DNA of 64,000 nucleotides. It comes from Stratiolaelaps scimitus. Taxonomy: Eukaryota > Arthropoda > Arachnida > Mesostigmata > Laelapidae. The stretch spans positions 3,720,001 to 3,784,000 of the forward strand of contig JABWDB010000006.1 in NCBI GenBank assembly GCA_019614645.1, written 5' to 3'. Below are positions 1-13,428 of this stretch, in pieces. Position 1 is the stretch's first letter; each line of letters starts with the position of its first letter. A program made the position numbers and the translations under genes. Below the pieces are notes generated by a model. The model saw only the letters and a list, made by a program, of their open reading frames with translations, did not search any database and had not been told where the DNA came from.

Positions 1-3000
1 GTAACCGTGAAGGAATATCAGTTCAGTGAACGGTGCATATATGTATTGCTAAACGAGGCCGAATGAGAACGGACCAATTGCAATGCTGAATTGAATTTTT
101 CACATATTCCTCAGCGCCACCGTCCTGAGCCAGATTTAGCAAAACACGTTGCGTTTTTATGCAGTTAATAAATGCTCATCATATATATCTATGAATGCGT
201 TGTTTGTGCTGCGTTTGTTTCACTATCGAAGTATATCGATAGTCTATCACTCTGTTCACTTTAATCATCGAATGTTATACAGAGGAAGCGATAAGATCCT
301 TTCACATGAATGTTCCCATATTTTCTCCGTGTACCTCGAACACGCTGTAGCTAATTCACACTGTGAAACTGACTCCATTGCCTATACACGATCGGCGCCG
401 AGATGAACCGGAGTTTCTTTGAGCTGACTCTTAGGTGTTTCCCTCTGGGGCAGACTTTAGCACCTAACCTTTAGGTATCACTACGAGGATTTGTCGGGGC
501 CAATTTTGCGAATTTTTTCCACCGGTCGTACCCTTTAAGAACTCATTGATAAAGAAAGATGATAAAGGAATTCAAAGATTCTCTCCGTCTTCAGGATCAT
601 GTACCTCTTGTCCAAGACTCGAGGGGCGAGGGGACGAGGTCGACCGGACTGCACCGGCATGTTTCACCTGCAGGGCTACAAATGCATAAGTGTACCTACC
701 TTTCCGGCAACTGCCGTATTTGCCCTCGTAGTAGAACAGAACGGTCGAATGCGGACGAAACGGGCAGCTAGCAAGCACATTAGCGCTAGACTTACTATCC
801 GAACCGTAGGAGGCGAGAAGCGCAAGTGTTGACCGCTAGATAGACTACTAGTAGGTAGGTTCGCGGGCGGCAGTGGCCTACAGTAGCAGTAGGCCGGCCT
901 GAGTTAGTGGCCCACTCGCTGACGAAGACGTATGAGGAATGAGAACTACCCCATCCCACCTGACACCTCTCCGCCTTCAGCAAAGCCTCAAAAAGGTGAC
1001 CGAAGCCTCTGCCGAGTTCCGCGTGTCAATGCGCCTGCTGTTGTTGCAGGAGCGGTAGTCCACCATGGTCAGCCATGGCTCAAGGCAGAAGGACGCTCGT
1101 CAACCTGACTCCCTTGAGCCGTCTCAAGACGAACAATGGGATGAAAGCAACCCGGAGCTACACCCGATGACCAGCACCGCTGGCCAACCAACTCGGCAGA
1201 TTTAACCAGCCACTCCTTTAGGGGAGCCGCGCCTTGTATCCGGTCGGCTGTGGAAAGAGAAAAGAGTAGCTACTTTTACAACGTCAACTCGCAACTTGCT
1301 GCTCGAAACGGTTCCAAGGAACAGCTGGGTATTCGGGGCAAGGGAACAGGGTCAAGGCAGAAAGCAGAAAAATGATATTAAAAAAAAATTCTCGCAGGAA
1401 ACACCATCATGATGGAAGCAGCAACTATGATATAATATGAAATTACGTTAAATATTTACCCTAGATGATACATTGTCTAAGGGACACGAGAAAATGCACG
1501 TTACTAAATGCAGATCCCAAACAATAAATAACATGGCTTTTCTGGATATAACGCATTGTTATTTCGCTCGTAGAAGGGCATACATATATTACGTTCGAGG
1601 GGCTAAGTTCATGTCTCTATGCAAATCTCACCAAACCCCTAAAACTGTATGTATATAATAGATGACGTGAAAATGTATTTCACACCAAACAAACAAACTT
1701 CACGACCTCTAAATAGCTCGAGCTATACAAGTGACGAGCTTAGCACCGTGACCCGGAAGGGCCAGCTAGCTATCATTATATATGAATGGGAGAGCAATTA
1801 GATGAAGATCGAGTCGGAGAGCGGCCAGATGTGGAGTGAAGTTTGCGTTGTAACACCGTCTCTTGTGAAGGTATGCCTCGCGCGGTCGAGCAAGCCGGGC
1901 TCTGAGGTGGGATGGCCCGGCATGTCAAACCTGAGCAGGGTAGTCTGAGTGTTATTGCGAAATGCTAGGGCGTTTCCCGAGTTTCGCGAGTCGAGCTCGA
2001 AAATCGCATCCATAGACAGCGGTGTTTGCATGGAGTGCCGTGGGAGGTACTAACCACGCGGAATGCATTCTTCCCCGTTAGATAGATTATTTAGTTTATT
2101 ACCGGAACCGCAGCTGTGGGAACGCTTAAGTTCTCGTAAAAATATTATAATAGCAAACAGATTATAACACTGCACAAGGTACTATATTATGTATCGCTAA
2201 TATCGTATTTACGACACATAAGGCTACTGCAAGAGATGGCCCCAACAAGCCCGCGTGCACCTGTTGTAATTGTGTACACTTTACATTATGGTGTATGTTT
2301 CTGCCTTGTTGAACTTAGAGCTTCCACGAGGTGTGCTGCTCGCGTGGAGTTGATTTTTGCGGTGTGCAGACTTTTTTACCCACAGGTGTGACGCCAGTAA
2401 TCGATGAGCATTTATTTGACACGTATGAAGATCTCAGAAGGACAAATGGACGGAAAGAGGCCGCAATAGAATTGACCCAATTGCATTGTGGGCTGATAAG
2501 GCTACCCCGAGCTACCTTATAGTTCGGCGTGGACAAGGACCTCTTTGTTGTTCTGTGCACCTATGTGTGCAAGCCACTATTGAAACGGCCTTAGCTGTTA
2601 CACTATCCGTCTACCACGTAGGACTCTATTTGGCCTGCCTTTCAGGAGAATATCACAAACGGACACGTCTTTCTTGTTAGCTACTCATCAATTATGTATC
2701 GCACTCTGCGGACCGCAGTCTTATCTTAGTTAATTAGTCTTGCTCATCGCGTCCCATGCTTAGTTAGATTTTTTACGTAGAGATGTCATACCCAGTTTAA
2801 AACAATTGCACTGTTTTGTTTTATTATTATTATTATTATTAGTATTACTCAATTTTTTTACTAGACGTCACATATGCACAGCTGAATAAAGTATATTATC
2901 GTAAAAATTATAATAACGAGATGTTCTACATTAATACTTTCAAAGGGGTCTCTTCCGACATGACCGTGTCTCCAATTCACTACAAATGATCAATTTCCAT

Positions 3001-4500
3001 TGTTCTTTCACCTGTTTCTCAAAGTTACATGGTGTTACAAACGTTGCTATGCAGAAGAGATTACCTGGAACGTAGCGGCAATTACTTAAACCTAACCTCG
3101 AATTGTGATGTTGACTGTCGAATTCAGCACATTAGGAGGCGGGAAATTCTACACTTTGACACAATGAAAGTAAGGACCTCGTTCACAGAGGTGAGATTTA
3201 AGGACGTGACGATTCTGAGAGGTTTCAGTCTCGTCCAACTAGGAGATACTAATTACACAAATTAGGACAAGTTTTCCAATTCTATATACTTGTCAGGGTT
3301 GACCACAAATGAAGAAAAAAAAAACCCACAAATAGCGTATTTGAGCAAACGTGTATTGTATACATGATGCAAACTATGCCTAACATATGCAGACATACTG
3401 CCATATTTTTTTTTCTACAAATGCTTTAAGCGGTTCTAATTTCAAATACTAACGAGTTGATTCACAGTTTGAGGCTCATCTATGTATCTTACCTCATCTA
3501 TGTATTTCATAGACACAATTAAAAAAATGAGTCATTACCGAATAATCTCACAGCGAACAACTAGCAAAGGGAAACACTACTTTCTTCGGCGCCTTTACAC
3601 ATTACTCTATTAGTTTGGCAAATGCTTGTCTCGGCTAGGTCTGATGGATCGGGCGAGCTTCAATTTTACGTGGGAACATTGCGCAGGCTGTATGGGATAA
3701 TATATTGCCTGTGTATCGCATGCAATCATTCGGAGGTGTCTCAGGCCCTAGAGGGCATTTTTCTGAAGACACTCACTCTGTTGCCGACTCTGGCTGGGCG
3801 GTGCGTCGCAGCTGAGCTTGAAAACTGTACAAATCCTATGCGAAAGAGAGGGCAGGTCAACCGCGGCCTACGTCAATGCAAGGGGCCGGTCCATAGCTGC
3901 CGGGCGTCTATGGCGTTTTGATGCTATGGCATTGATCACGCAACTCTTCCTTTGGCACAAAAACACACCACCGAACACGTATGACGGATATTCATGGCTC
4001 TTAATGTTTTCTACGTAGGAGATTTTTTACGTTTAATTCAATCATTTACAAGGCGCTCACGCGCGCGCGCAATTTGAACAAATTTGCGATCCTTTAGGCT
4101 ACTCGACGATGCCCGCCCGCAACGTCTATGCTCACTCAACGTGGTGGTCACACAGCCGGTATAGATGCTAGATCATTTCTGCAAGCTTAGATGAGCCAAA
4201 GATAGTTCCGAGTTTTTTGAAGCAGCGTTCGGCGTGTTCCACATGGCCAAACAAACTGAAGGCTCCGACACTCAACGGTTGAGACAAGCGGCATTAGTAA
4301 TCCTTTTCTCAACACTGACAAATTAACACCATGCCGTCTAGACAGCGTGCACATAGGACGCAGGTCCGGGGTGTGTTTTTGGATTTGCCAGATCTTTAGA
4401 CGTAAGATCAAAGGTGATGGCTAGGCACGGAGCAAACACTAATTGAGCTATATTTGTCATATGAATAAGTGTAGCATAGATCAAACGATAACATTAATAA
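1..4500. other. Intergenic-like, no gene supported
   Basis: Only short open frames without recognisable motifs. The segment 560-1360 is GC-rich compared with its surroundings and includes a stem ggctcaagg/ccttgagcc-type pairing near 1075-1120. I cannot assign it to a transposon family. Confidence 0.5.
2819..2841. repeat. (TTA)n microsatellite
   Basis: About seven TTA units. Confidence 0.9.
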
Positions 4501-4756
4501 TATTGTGCTGCTTTGCTATACTTGCACGGTGGCCCGATCTCTAAACATAGGGTCAATTGGAGGAGACATCAGATAGATGAAGCAAATATTAATTCGGTTA
4601 TAAATGTCACCCTGAGCATACATAAGGCAATGATGTTCATAATATTGTGCCAGCATGCTGTGTCGACATATCAAACACGTGCCGATAGGGCAGTCCACGC
4701 TGTGATACTTACGGCAGTTGTTGCCCCCCTTCGTTCGGTGGAGCTGCCACTGGTGG

Positions 4757-5176
4757 CTAGCTGATGCAATTCTGGCAGTTGGTCCAACAGCCATTGGCAT
4801 ATTGTGAAAGACATGGACTGTGAACGTTTCTTTCGATATAGCGATACATGCGCATATAGACAGACTCGTTCTTATGCCCGTCCATGATCTCACCAGCGTT
4901 CGAAAACTCGAGGTCAACTAAGGCAATTTTCATCTCATAAGCTTCGACTAAATGTTTATACGTTGGCGTCTCCACGATGTTCAGTGGTATGGTAATGTCT
5001 TTAATGAAGGGGTCGTATCGCAGATGAGGACAACCAGCCGATTTTGACATGAAGTCTATGCCGTTTAACATTCGTTCGAATACGCTGGTATCGATCTGCC
5101 TGTTTAGTCTCTTGCATTGCTTCCCACAACGTTGGTCCCACAGAAGTGGTATCCCGTCAGTTGTTGCCGTTGACAC
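4757..5176 (-). pseudogene. Unassigned coding-like stretch, probably broken
   Basis: An open frame of about 140 codons (GTG at its listed start; open slightly further upstream) with a mixed, protein-like composition: DGIPLLWDQRCGKQCKRLNR, later TYKHLVEAYEMKIALVDLEF. It stops at 4757. A second frame on the same strand (4516-4917) overlaps it and continues through GGNNCRKYHSVDCPIGTC. A consensus splice donor GTAAGTAT sits at about 4714-4707 in that second frame. This may be an exon interrupted by a frameshift, or chance. No ATG, family or partner exon is evident. Confidence 0.25.
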
Positions 5177-8100
5177 GAGCCTTAGGTCGAATAGAGCAGG
5201 GCTTCTTGGACAGCTGTTTTATGCTTGTTGCCACTACCAAGCGTTCACCAATGTGGCTGAGGTAGGCTTTCTGAAGGTGACCCGTCCCAGTTGTCTTGGT
5301 TCAATGTCAGGAGAGGAGGCTCGATATGGCAGAGTTAGGCCATGAATTCGACTACTTTTGTCGCCTTTCTGACGGTTGTTTCCACCTTGCCTGGATGGTC
5401 GGTCATGATCGACTTCACCTGGTTTTCGTCCGGACGTTGAATGTTGGCTGAGGGTCAGCACGAAAACATACATAGGTTGTCGTCAACAGACCCATAATAA
5501 GGCTGGCAATGTCCACCATATCCGAGCTAACTACGATTTTTCGGGCTGAAACTAACAACTTCAAATCGCCGTGCTGTTCGCAACCATGCTATTCTTAACT
5601 ATTCTGTAACTCAAAACGATTGTGCATTGCCAACAGCACCTCTCGGGGATCACCTCTAGAGAATTGCAGGAAATAGACGAGCCGCTTGAGTAGTATTATA
5701 TTAAATGAGACTCTGTGAGTTTGTTTGTGGCTCTGTTTCGATATTTGAGGTTCTGTGAGTAGCATATACATCGCCACATAATTTCCTCACAAGGATATCT
5801 GTTCTATACCTGATTGGCTTATTTATGCGCGTTCAACCTCATTAGCGTGCAATGTTACACCGAAGGAACTTCTAATTATATCAAGTGTCCGGAGTGTTCT
5901 GTTAAATTATTTCTAACACCCGAAGCTATTTTTATCTGGCCCATGGTTCCGAGCTACCTTCGCTTTACTTCAAAGCATGTATGTCCTGCGAGATTCAAAC
6001 CGGCGGTCCTAAGGTTCTTCAAGTCCTCGTCGCTACCCCCACCCCGCTTGACAACTGGCCTGAACGTGATTGCAGTTGGCCTCATGCGAGTGACTGTCTA
6101 GACTGACTGGCCACTCCACTTTGTTCTCAGTATCAATCTTCGATATGCTGCGCCGTGGCTCAGACAACACAAATACGGATGGAAGGTCACCGACACAACT
6201 TGCTGTCTACGGGGCTGGTGCAGCCAAAAGTCGGCCAGCAAATAGGTCGTAAGTGAGCGAGAAGTAGAGGACATGTGATTGTGAAGTCTGTTTCACGACG
6301 AGGAGCCAGTCGTCCTGTGCCACCACCAACCCTTGTCGCGAAATATTATACAACGAGGGAGTGCGTTCATTCAGTCAATATTAGCACAGACAATATTGTA
6401 ACGGTCGAATCGATATACAGCGCAAGGGCTGTATAGCGTGCTGGCAAATGACAAGCAACTGACGCGTATTGTGGATCAGCAAGATAGATGCATTCTGCTG
6501 GAAGGTGGTCAGACGCGTGGATGTGTATACGCGTGTTGAGCGGTCATCTTGATGAAGTACATCAGAAGGTCAGGCACGCGCGATCACGGGGTGGCCGCCA
6601 GTGAAGCTGTCGGCCAACGCCGAGCTATCGAGACCCCAAATAAGCCTTGTTCCGAGACGGACTGTCGTGGACCGGGTGTCGCCCCGACGGCGTAGAAGAA
6701 AGAAGCCAACAACGATAATATCTGGTCATTTCACGGCCGATTGAATGTGAGTGAACCGACCATCGGTGTCGCTTGGTGTGGCCGGCGTATAGAGGAAAAC
6801 GGTTAGCAGCCGAGGCTCTGTTGGAAGTTGTGGCGGACTGCTGAAACGCTACGCCAATGTATGGAAGGAAAAAGAGGTTCAGGCCAGTATGGCCTGAGAG
6901 CCTTTTACGTTCCTTCAATACTATGGGGTAAGCTTCTTATTATCGCTTTCGAATGTGGTAAGAGTATGAAGGTCGAGCTGGAAATAGCCAAGAAAGGAAG
7001 GCGGCACTCTACTTTAGGTTAGGCGTGATCGCCTATTCAAGATATTCAATCAGTTTCTGTGGATCTGGCCGCAATGGTCAGGGAAAATAAAGCCTCTACC
7101 CCAAATATGCTAGGTGCACAACTCTGTCCCAAGGCCGACCAACGAAGACATCGCTTTGTGACCCAGAAACTAGAACTAAGCAGATATATCCAAATGCCCA
7201 GAAAAAGCAAATTCAGACTGCAAATGTTTTAATAGCCACTTGCGACAACTACTCTCGGTGTAACCGATCCATCTCGGCGGAAAGCGTAATTATAATAGTT
7301 CCTCCCCCCCCCCGTGGTCATTTCTGTTTCGTATGGGAAACCTTCTAAAATTTGTTATCAGTACACACTTCAATTAACTAACTCTCCTCTGTGGACCTAC
7401 CAAAGGGAACGTGGCGGTTATATCTAAAACGAGTGTAACTTGGCTTGACTGACTCGACGAACGTATAGGCCACGGCCGACATAATAATCGTCACTAAAGT
7501 GAGTTGTTGTCATCTTTGTCAACTGTGCAGGGAGGCTATCCAAGAGTGTCTGGATTCTGTTAAACGCAAACCTTTTTCTTCGTGTAAATTCAGAGCGTAT
7601 TTTTTCACAGCATGTATTTCCGTTTCCTCTACCGTACGACATGTTCTATTCCCATCGGGATACTTTGCAGATTCAGTACAATAATAGATTAATAACTCGA
7701 TGTTGTTCAGTTGATAGACGTTTTAGGTTTGTTGGATAATACAGGGCGCTCGCATATTACAAAAGAGTCCATTGTGTTGAATTTCGTCTCGCACTGTTTT
7801 TCGCAAGTTTAGAATTCACTGAAACGTTCACTTGCGTCCGCCCTTCCTTACTGTCTCCGTCTGCGGGTCACCATTCGCCAAAAAAAAACGTGTAATACAA
7901 TTTTGTCGGAATAAGAAATGAGATGTACCCCATCTGTTATACGAATGACTTTGTTCAATGCGTAGCCTGCTAACACGTGCTAGAATCACTCCACTGCTAT
8001 TGCGTATTCACTAGACATTTTAGAAAGTGAGCGATAATGGGTAAATTGCTTTCGAACGGTGATCTTCTTGGTCGAAATATTATAGGCATTAGAATATCTT

Positions 8101-11100
8101 AGACGTCGGCAGTTCAGTATCGACGGCACGTGATAAACGTTTCAATTACACAGAACAAGAAAACTGTATAAGGCGTAATCTAGTAACTTAGGTGTTCCGT
8201 GGTTAACTGTAATCGTCTACGTCGCAGATGATGCAAATGGATAAGTTTCAGAATAGTGCGCATTGTTAAAATCGTGCGCGCAATATTAAAATCTTGCGTG
8301 CATCCTAATATATGGGTGGGTTATTAAGGAGGAGGTTCCCTGCGTTATTGGCCATTTCACTACCATATGCATAAACCATAGTAGTAAATCTGCCGACCGA
8401 TGTGGGTCCTCGCTTCACAGCTGATCGTGAAGAGTATGGCTAGTCGCAGCATATGTATGCTTTAGTTCTGATAAGCAATTACCGTAACCATAGTTCATCC
8501 ATGTCTCAAGAGTCTTACATCTATTTTTAATAGAATCATCATTTCATGATGCATAAAATAGCATGTACTGTATGTATACGAATGGGGCACATTATGCCAT
8601 TCTCATGAAAATATATCGCGAAACGTCGCACTGTACGTATTTACCATAATCGTTACTGTTTGCCTTGATACCACTAAGCTATTTAAAGCTATCTATAAAC
8701 CCACGTCGTACAAAATCTCGATTATTAAGCGGTTCATACTTTGCTATGAGGGCAAGCTAGTTTTACTATGCCTTGAATATAATTATATACAGTTATCAGT
8801 TTCATGGTATTGATATCTTTCATAGAGACAACTGTATCTTAGATTGTCACCAGTCCTGGTCCACTGAGTTGCTACCTAACTCGTTCAAAAGCTCAAGTAA
8901 ATTTAGCCAATTTCGTAATCGATGCCACACCCTCGAAACGACACACTGTAGCGATTGGAAAAAAAGAATGCAAGCAACTGCTCGCTGCATCTATGAAATG
9001 CAACAGCTTTACTTCGACCATCTACCTGGCGTGCGGCCACTACGTCATTGTTGTGTAATGCTGCCATGAATAGCTGGTATAGGTATATAGTGCGTACTAA
9101 ATCAAACAATAGGGACAAGTGAAATGCGCTGAGGTAACGTCGATCTTTCCAACTTGAAAGGGCGGCGTCTAGCGGCGGCGTTATTGATGAGGTCGCACGG
9201 ACGTAAGCTCTACCTCATATTCCCCCTCAGTCGGCCAGTCAGGTGTAGTCGTCTGAATCGCTTATTTCTCTTTGTCTTTCTCGTCTATCCTATTTCTCTC
9301 TTAGTACACGTCTAGAAGGCGATAGGCACGAAGGCGAGAAACTAACATTAGGCCGTTAGCTTTCGACGGCTACGCTCGGTGGGGGGGCGTCGCCGTCATA
9401 CGCCGGTTCCCCTAAAGGCAATCGTGAGCGGGGCCAAAGGCAACGTCGAGTTAAGCAGCGTAAAGCAGTATACAGGTGAAGAATGATGCTCCACCCTGCC
9501 AAGGCCTGGAAAATGTTCGGATAAGCATAAATTTGCGTAGAGGTAGTACCGCCCCATTGTTGCCAGCTCGGCGCTCCTAAGCAGCTGCTCCGGCTCGGCT
9601 CGCCCGTCTAACAAATGATGGCACAGATATGCTTAGAGCAGCTTTCGAACAGACCCTGACGAAGGCCGAGGTAGCGAGGAAGATGACGATGAGCCATGCT
9701 TGATGGCACCTTTGCGATCGGCCAGTCAGAGTTGGGTGTGCTAGAAGGAACGACAACGCTTACCTAACCAAACTGCCAGGAGAGTGTTATCGCTGGGCGC
9801 GGCTTAGCTACTCGAGAGAACCGAGGTAAACTAGTCGACAAGAGTGGAGGATAACATTTCCAACAGCAAAACCGCTTAGGATTACTCACATTTGGGCTCG
9901 CTTTTCATAGGAACGCATAGCGGTTTGCTGGGCATCAAAAATCCAACCAGTATATATGTATACCCTCTATATTCTGTAATTAGCGTTAGTGGTTAATGTA
10001 CTTTTACGATAGATTGTATTTTTTGACTTACAAAATTGACGATTCTATCCAACGCTATTCTGTATAATAGGAATCCAAATTGCTTTCTAGGGTTCTCGTT
10101 AAATTCGATTTTTAAGGCTATTTTAGTGTTGGAGGGTATTTTCAGATACTAGATATCGCCATATTGGAGGGAGTTGTTGCCATTCTGAGCCAGGGCACTT
10201 CTGCTATAGAAGTAGGTCTCGCTAATGGGACCCACATTTGCCAATCTAATTCTAGGCATACATGCCACCGCGAAAAACCTATCAGGCAATTGGAAAATGC
10301 CTTGGTTAGGGCTACCTAATTAACAAGGGTATTAGCTACCTCACAGCTAAGCGTGATTACGTGAGAAGATTTGAAGGACCTCTTTTGAAAAAAGGGGATA
10401 ATCGTTTCATACGATGTAGATATGTCCAACCATTCTTCTGAGGCCCCTTTGAAATATAACGTTTTTGAGAAATAGGAAACATAACTGGCTATCTTCAAGT
10501 TCGTCTATTTTCAGTCTAGATATCTAGTTTCACTGTGCTTCGTCTAGGTATGAATTGTAAAATCTGCCATTCAACACTATCGTCACATTTGAGGACTTTA
10601 GATAATTTGAGATTAGATTTGAGGACGTCTTGAACCTGTCCTAATTGTATTAATATTGATATTATCTGTTAATATTACCGATCATACACACGTTATTTTA
10701 CACGAAACTTCGGTTTCGGAAGTAAATGCATAATTGCGCGTAGCTAGGCGATTGAACGTGTGGAACTCATAAAGGTCTGATATCCAACGTGACATGTGAA
10801 TCGATGATATCATAATTGTTTAGAAGATTTGACCTTTAACTCTTAACCTAACACCCAACTGTCGATTCGGTCTTTTTCAGAGGCTCTTCTTCAATTTCCA
10901 TTTTTACCGTCCAGCTTTCGTGAGTGGAAAAACCACTTATGCATATTAAAATCGCCTACAATGTATATGATACAACTAGTCGAAATCGTCATAGTACAAC
11001 ACATCGCTATGGTCAACCAAAAGCGTATACCCGAGACAATTGTTCCACCAGCTGGTCAGTGGCATGCTTCGTGATTTATTAAGCATCGACAAGTACTTCG

Positions 11101-13396
11101 ACAGTGAGACTTGGTAAACGGCATATGTGGGTATATGCACCGCGTAGGGAATTTTTCGGCATACGAAGTTTTTGCTTGCTCGCAACGGTACCCCTTTCAC
11201 CGCTCCTCACTGTACTACAGAACGTGAGTGGAGGTCGCTCCGTGCTAGATGGCAGGCACACTTACCGAAATTGTATCCAAGAGCAAAGAGGCTTTTTCGG
11301 CCGCCGACTCCGATTGTTCACCGGGATGTTCGCCATTTCGTGTCCACTCGACCTTGGGACTATATGCAAAAGTCTAGTCTAGTTCAGTCTGATGGTGGAT
11401 ATGCGTTTGACGAGGTTGTACGTAAGAGTCTATTCTGTATAGGTTAGAACAATATAGTCCACTCGCGTTTATCGTTGCCACACATGTGCTGAAGGTGCTG
11501 ACGAGAGCACTACTTTAGGCCGCTACGTGGGCGGCGCCATGAGTAAGCCTAATTTATGAAAATCGTATATCATGCTAGTATAATAATTATGTAGAGAACT
11601 ACTAACTACGTTCGCACTCTTCATTGTACTATGGACTTTTGTTTCTCGCTGGACCCCAGACCGTTTCCATGTAGACATTTCTCGGTACGTATCCGCATGG
11701 CATTACTACGCGAAACTTCATTTTAATTATACTAACTGCTGCGTGCATTCGAAGAGTCATCACAAGAGAGGACCAGCTCAGGCCACAATGTTGTAATATG
11801 TGCAGCTGTAATGCACAAGCCCCAGCTGGTGTAATAGCCAACTTGGGCGGCATTTTATAAGTGTTCAGAGTCAATACCTCGCTAGTTGGATCGGTGTTGA
11901 GTACGCTTACAGCTGATCTATCAGTATTATCGTATCTGCTTGTGAAGTACGTGATGGCTATCAGCCACGCCGTAGCGCAGAAGTGACAAATATGACATCA
12001 GACCAACTTCTATAACTGTTCGTATTTATACACATTTAAAAAATTCGCGCTTAATTCCGTTTTTACACGATGATCCTGTTCAATCGTAATATAACTGTTC
12101 TCTTGACAGAAAATGCATTTTAGTTAAGGTTGAAGTACTGCTTCTCACAGCTTACGGAGTTGGTAGCAAGCCATAAACATAACCTGATGCCAAACTGTAA
12201 AGTTAGTGGGGCCCGACAGTGTTACTATGAGTCGTATTTTTCCGTTATCACACCATCCGATCGAAATACGCATACATCAATAAGCATGATCTGCTCGTTT
12301 CCTTGTATTCACCATGGTACTTGAATGTTCAGTGTGCCCAATCAGCCCATATGCTTTTTTTTACTGCGCACAGATTTCTTGATTCTATATGGTTAAAAGT
12401 CTCTGATGGTTGTGGATTTTCAACATATTTTTGGTGGCACTACAAGAAGGCGCGTTGGTAGAATTAAAACAGCCCAGCCAGAGCTTGTTTAAAATCGAGT
12501 TATGCCTTTGAGAAAACTCGTTTTGTTTGTGCCTTTCACATATAGAGTCCCGAATTTTCTGTGGCGTGCGAACTCCTCGAAGATGGGCAAAACTCACCAG
12601 TTTCATCCGATATTGTTATATTATAAAGCTATATAGGTATTACTGCTATATATGTATAATATTAATGAGCGCGATTTCAAGCGTATTGCGAATTATTATA
12701 CATGCTTGATTTTAGTTAGTAGGACGAAGCGAATTCTGTGACTCCAAACGAAGTTTTTGCCTGGGCTTGTTAAAGCTTAAATGATCGACCGCACTCGTAA
12801 TTAAATTGGGATCTTGGGTGAGCCCAGCTATTTCTTGATGACTTTTAGGGCTGTGTTGCCAGGACCTAGTGAATATTGAGCCATGTGTTGCCGATCGCTA
12901 ACCTAGTCATTGGTTACGTTGGGGCTCTGCAGTAAATAGCCTGTGGTCCATGGTCATGGTATTCTAATTGGCAAGATTCAGCGACGTAGGCGGACTCTTG
13001 TGAGCAAAGGTTAGATGAAATGCTGGCATGTACTTCAGTTGGCTGTACTGCCCAACAGGCATGACAGTCAGTTAATCAAGATGGTTATGAGTAAACGATG
13101 ATTACATTTAAGTGGAATTACCGTTTTTACATCTATCACAATGGCGCTATGCTATCGCGAACCAACTCCCCAAAACTAAGGCTATATTTAAATGAGCACA
13201 CATGTGGATCGCTGCGCAAGGATGGCAAGACGACTGGAGAGCAGGAACCGATCACCGGAGCGATCTCAATGTGTCCAAAACGTGAAACGCGGAGAGAATG
13301 CAACAGTTTCCCGAGAGGGCGAATCTCACTGAGCATCTCACTGAGCGAACGACAAAATGCCGTCTAATGCTGCCGTCGTTGTCTCTGGTTCCGTGG

Positions 13397-13428
13397 CTTC
13401 TCTCTCTCTCTCTCTCTGTGTGTGTGTC
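13397..13428. repeat. (TC)n(TG)n compound microsatellite
   Basis: A run of TC followed directly by TG repeats. Confidence 0.95.
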
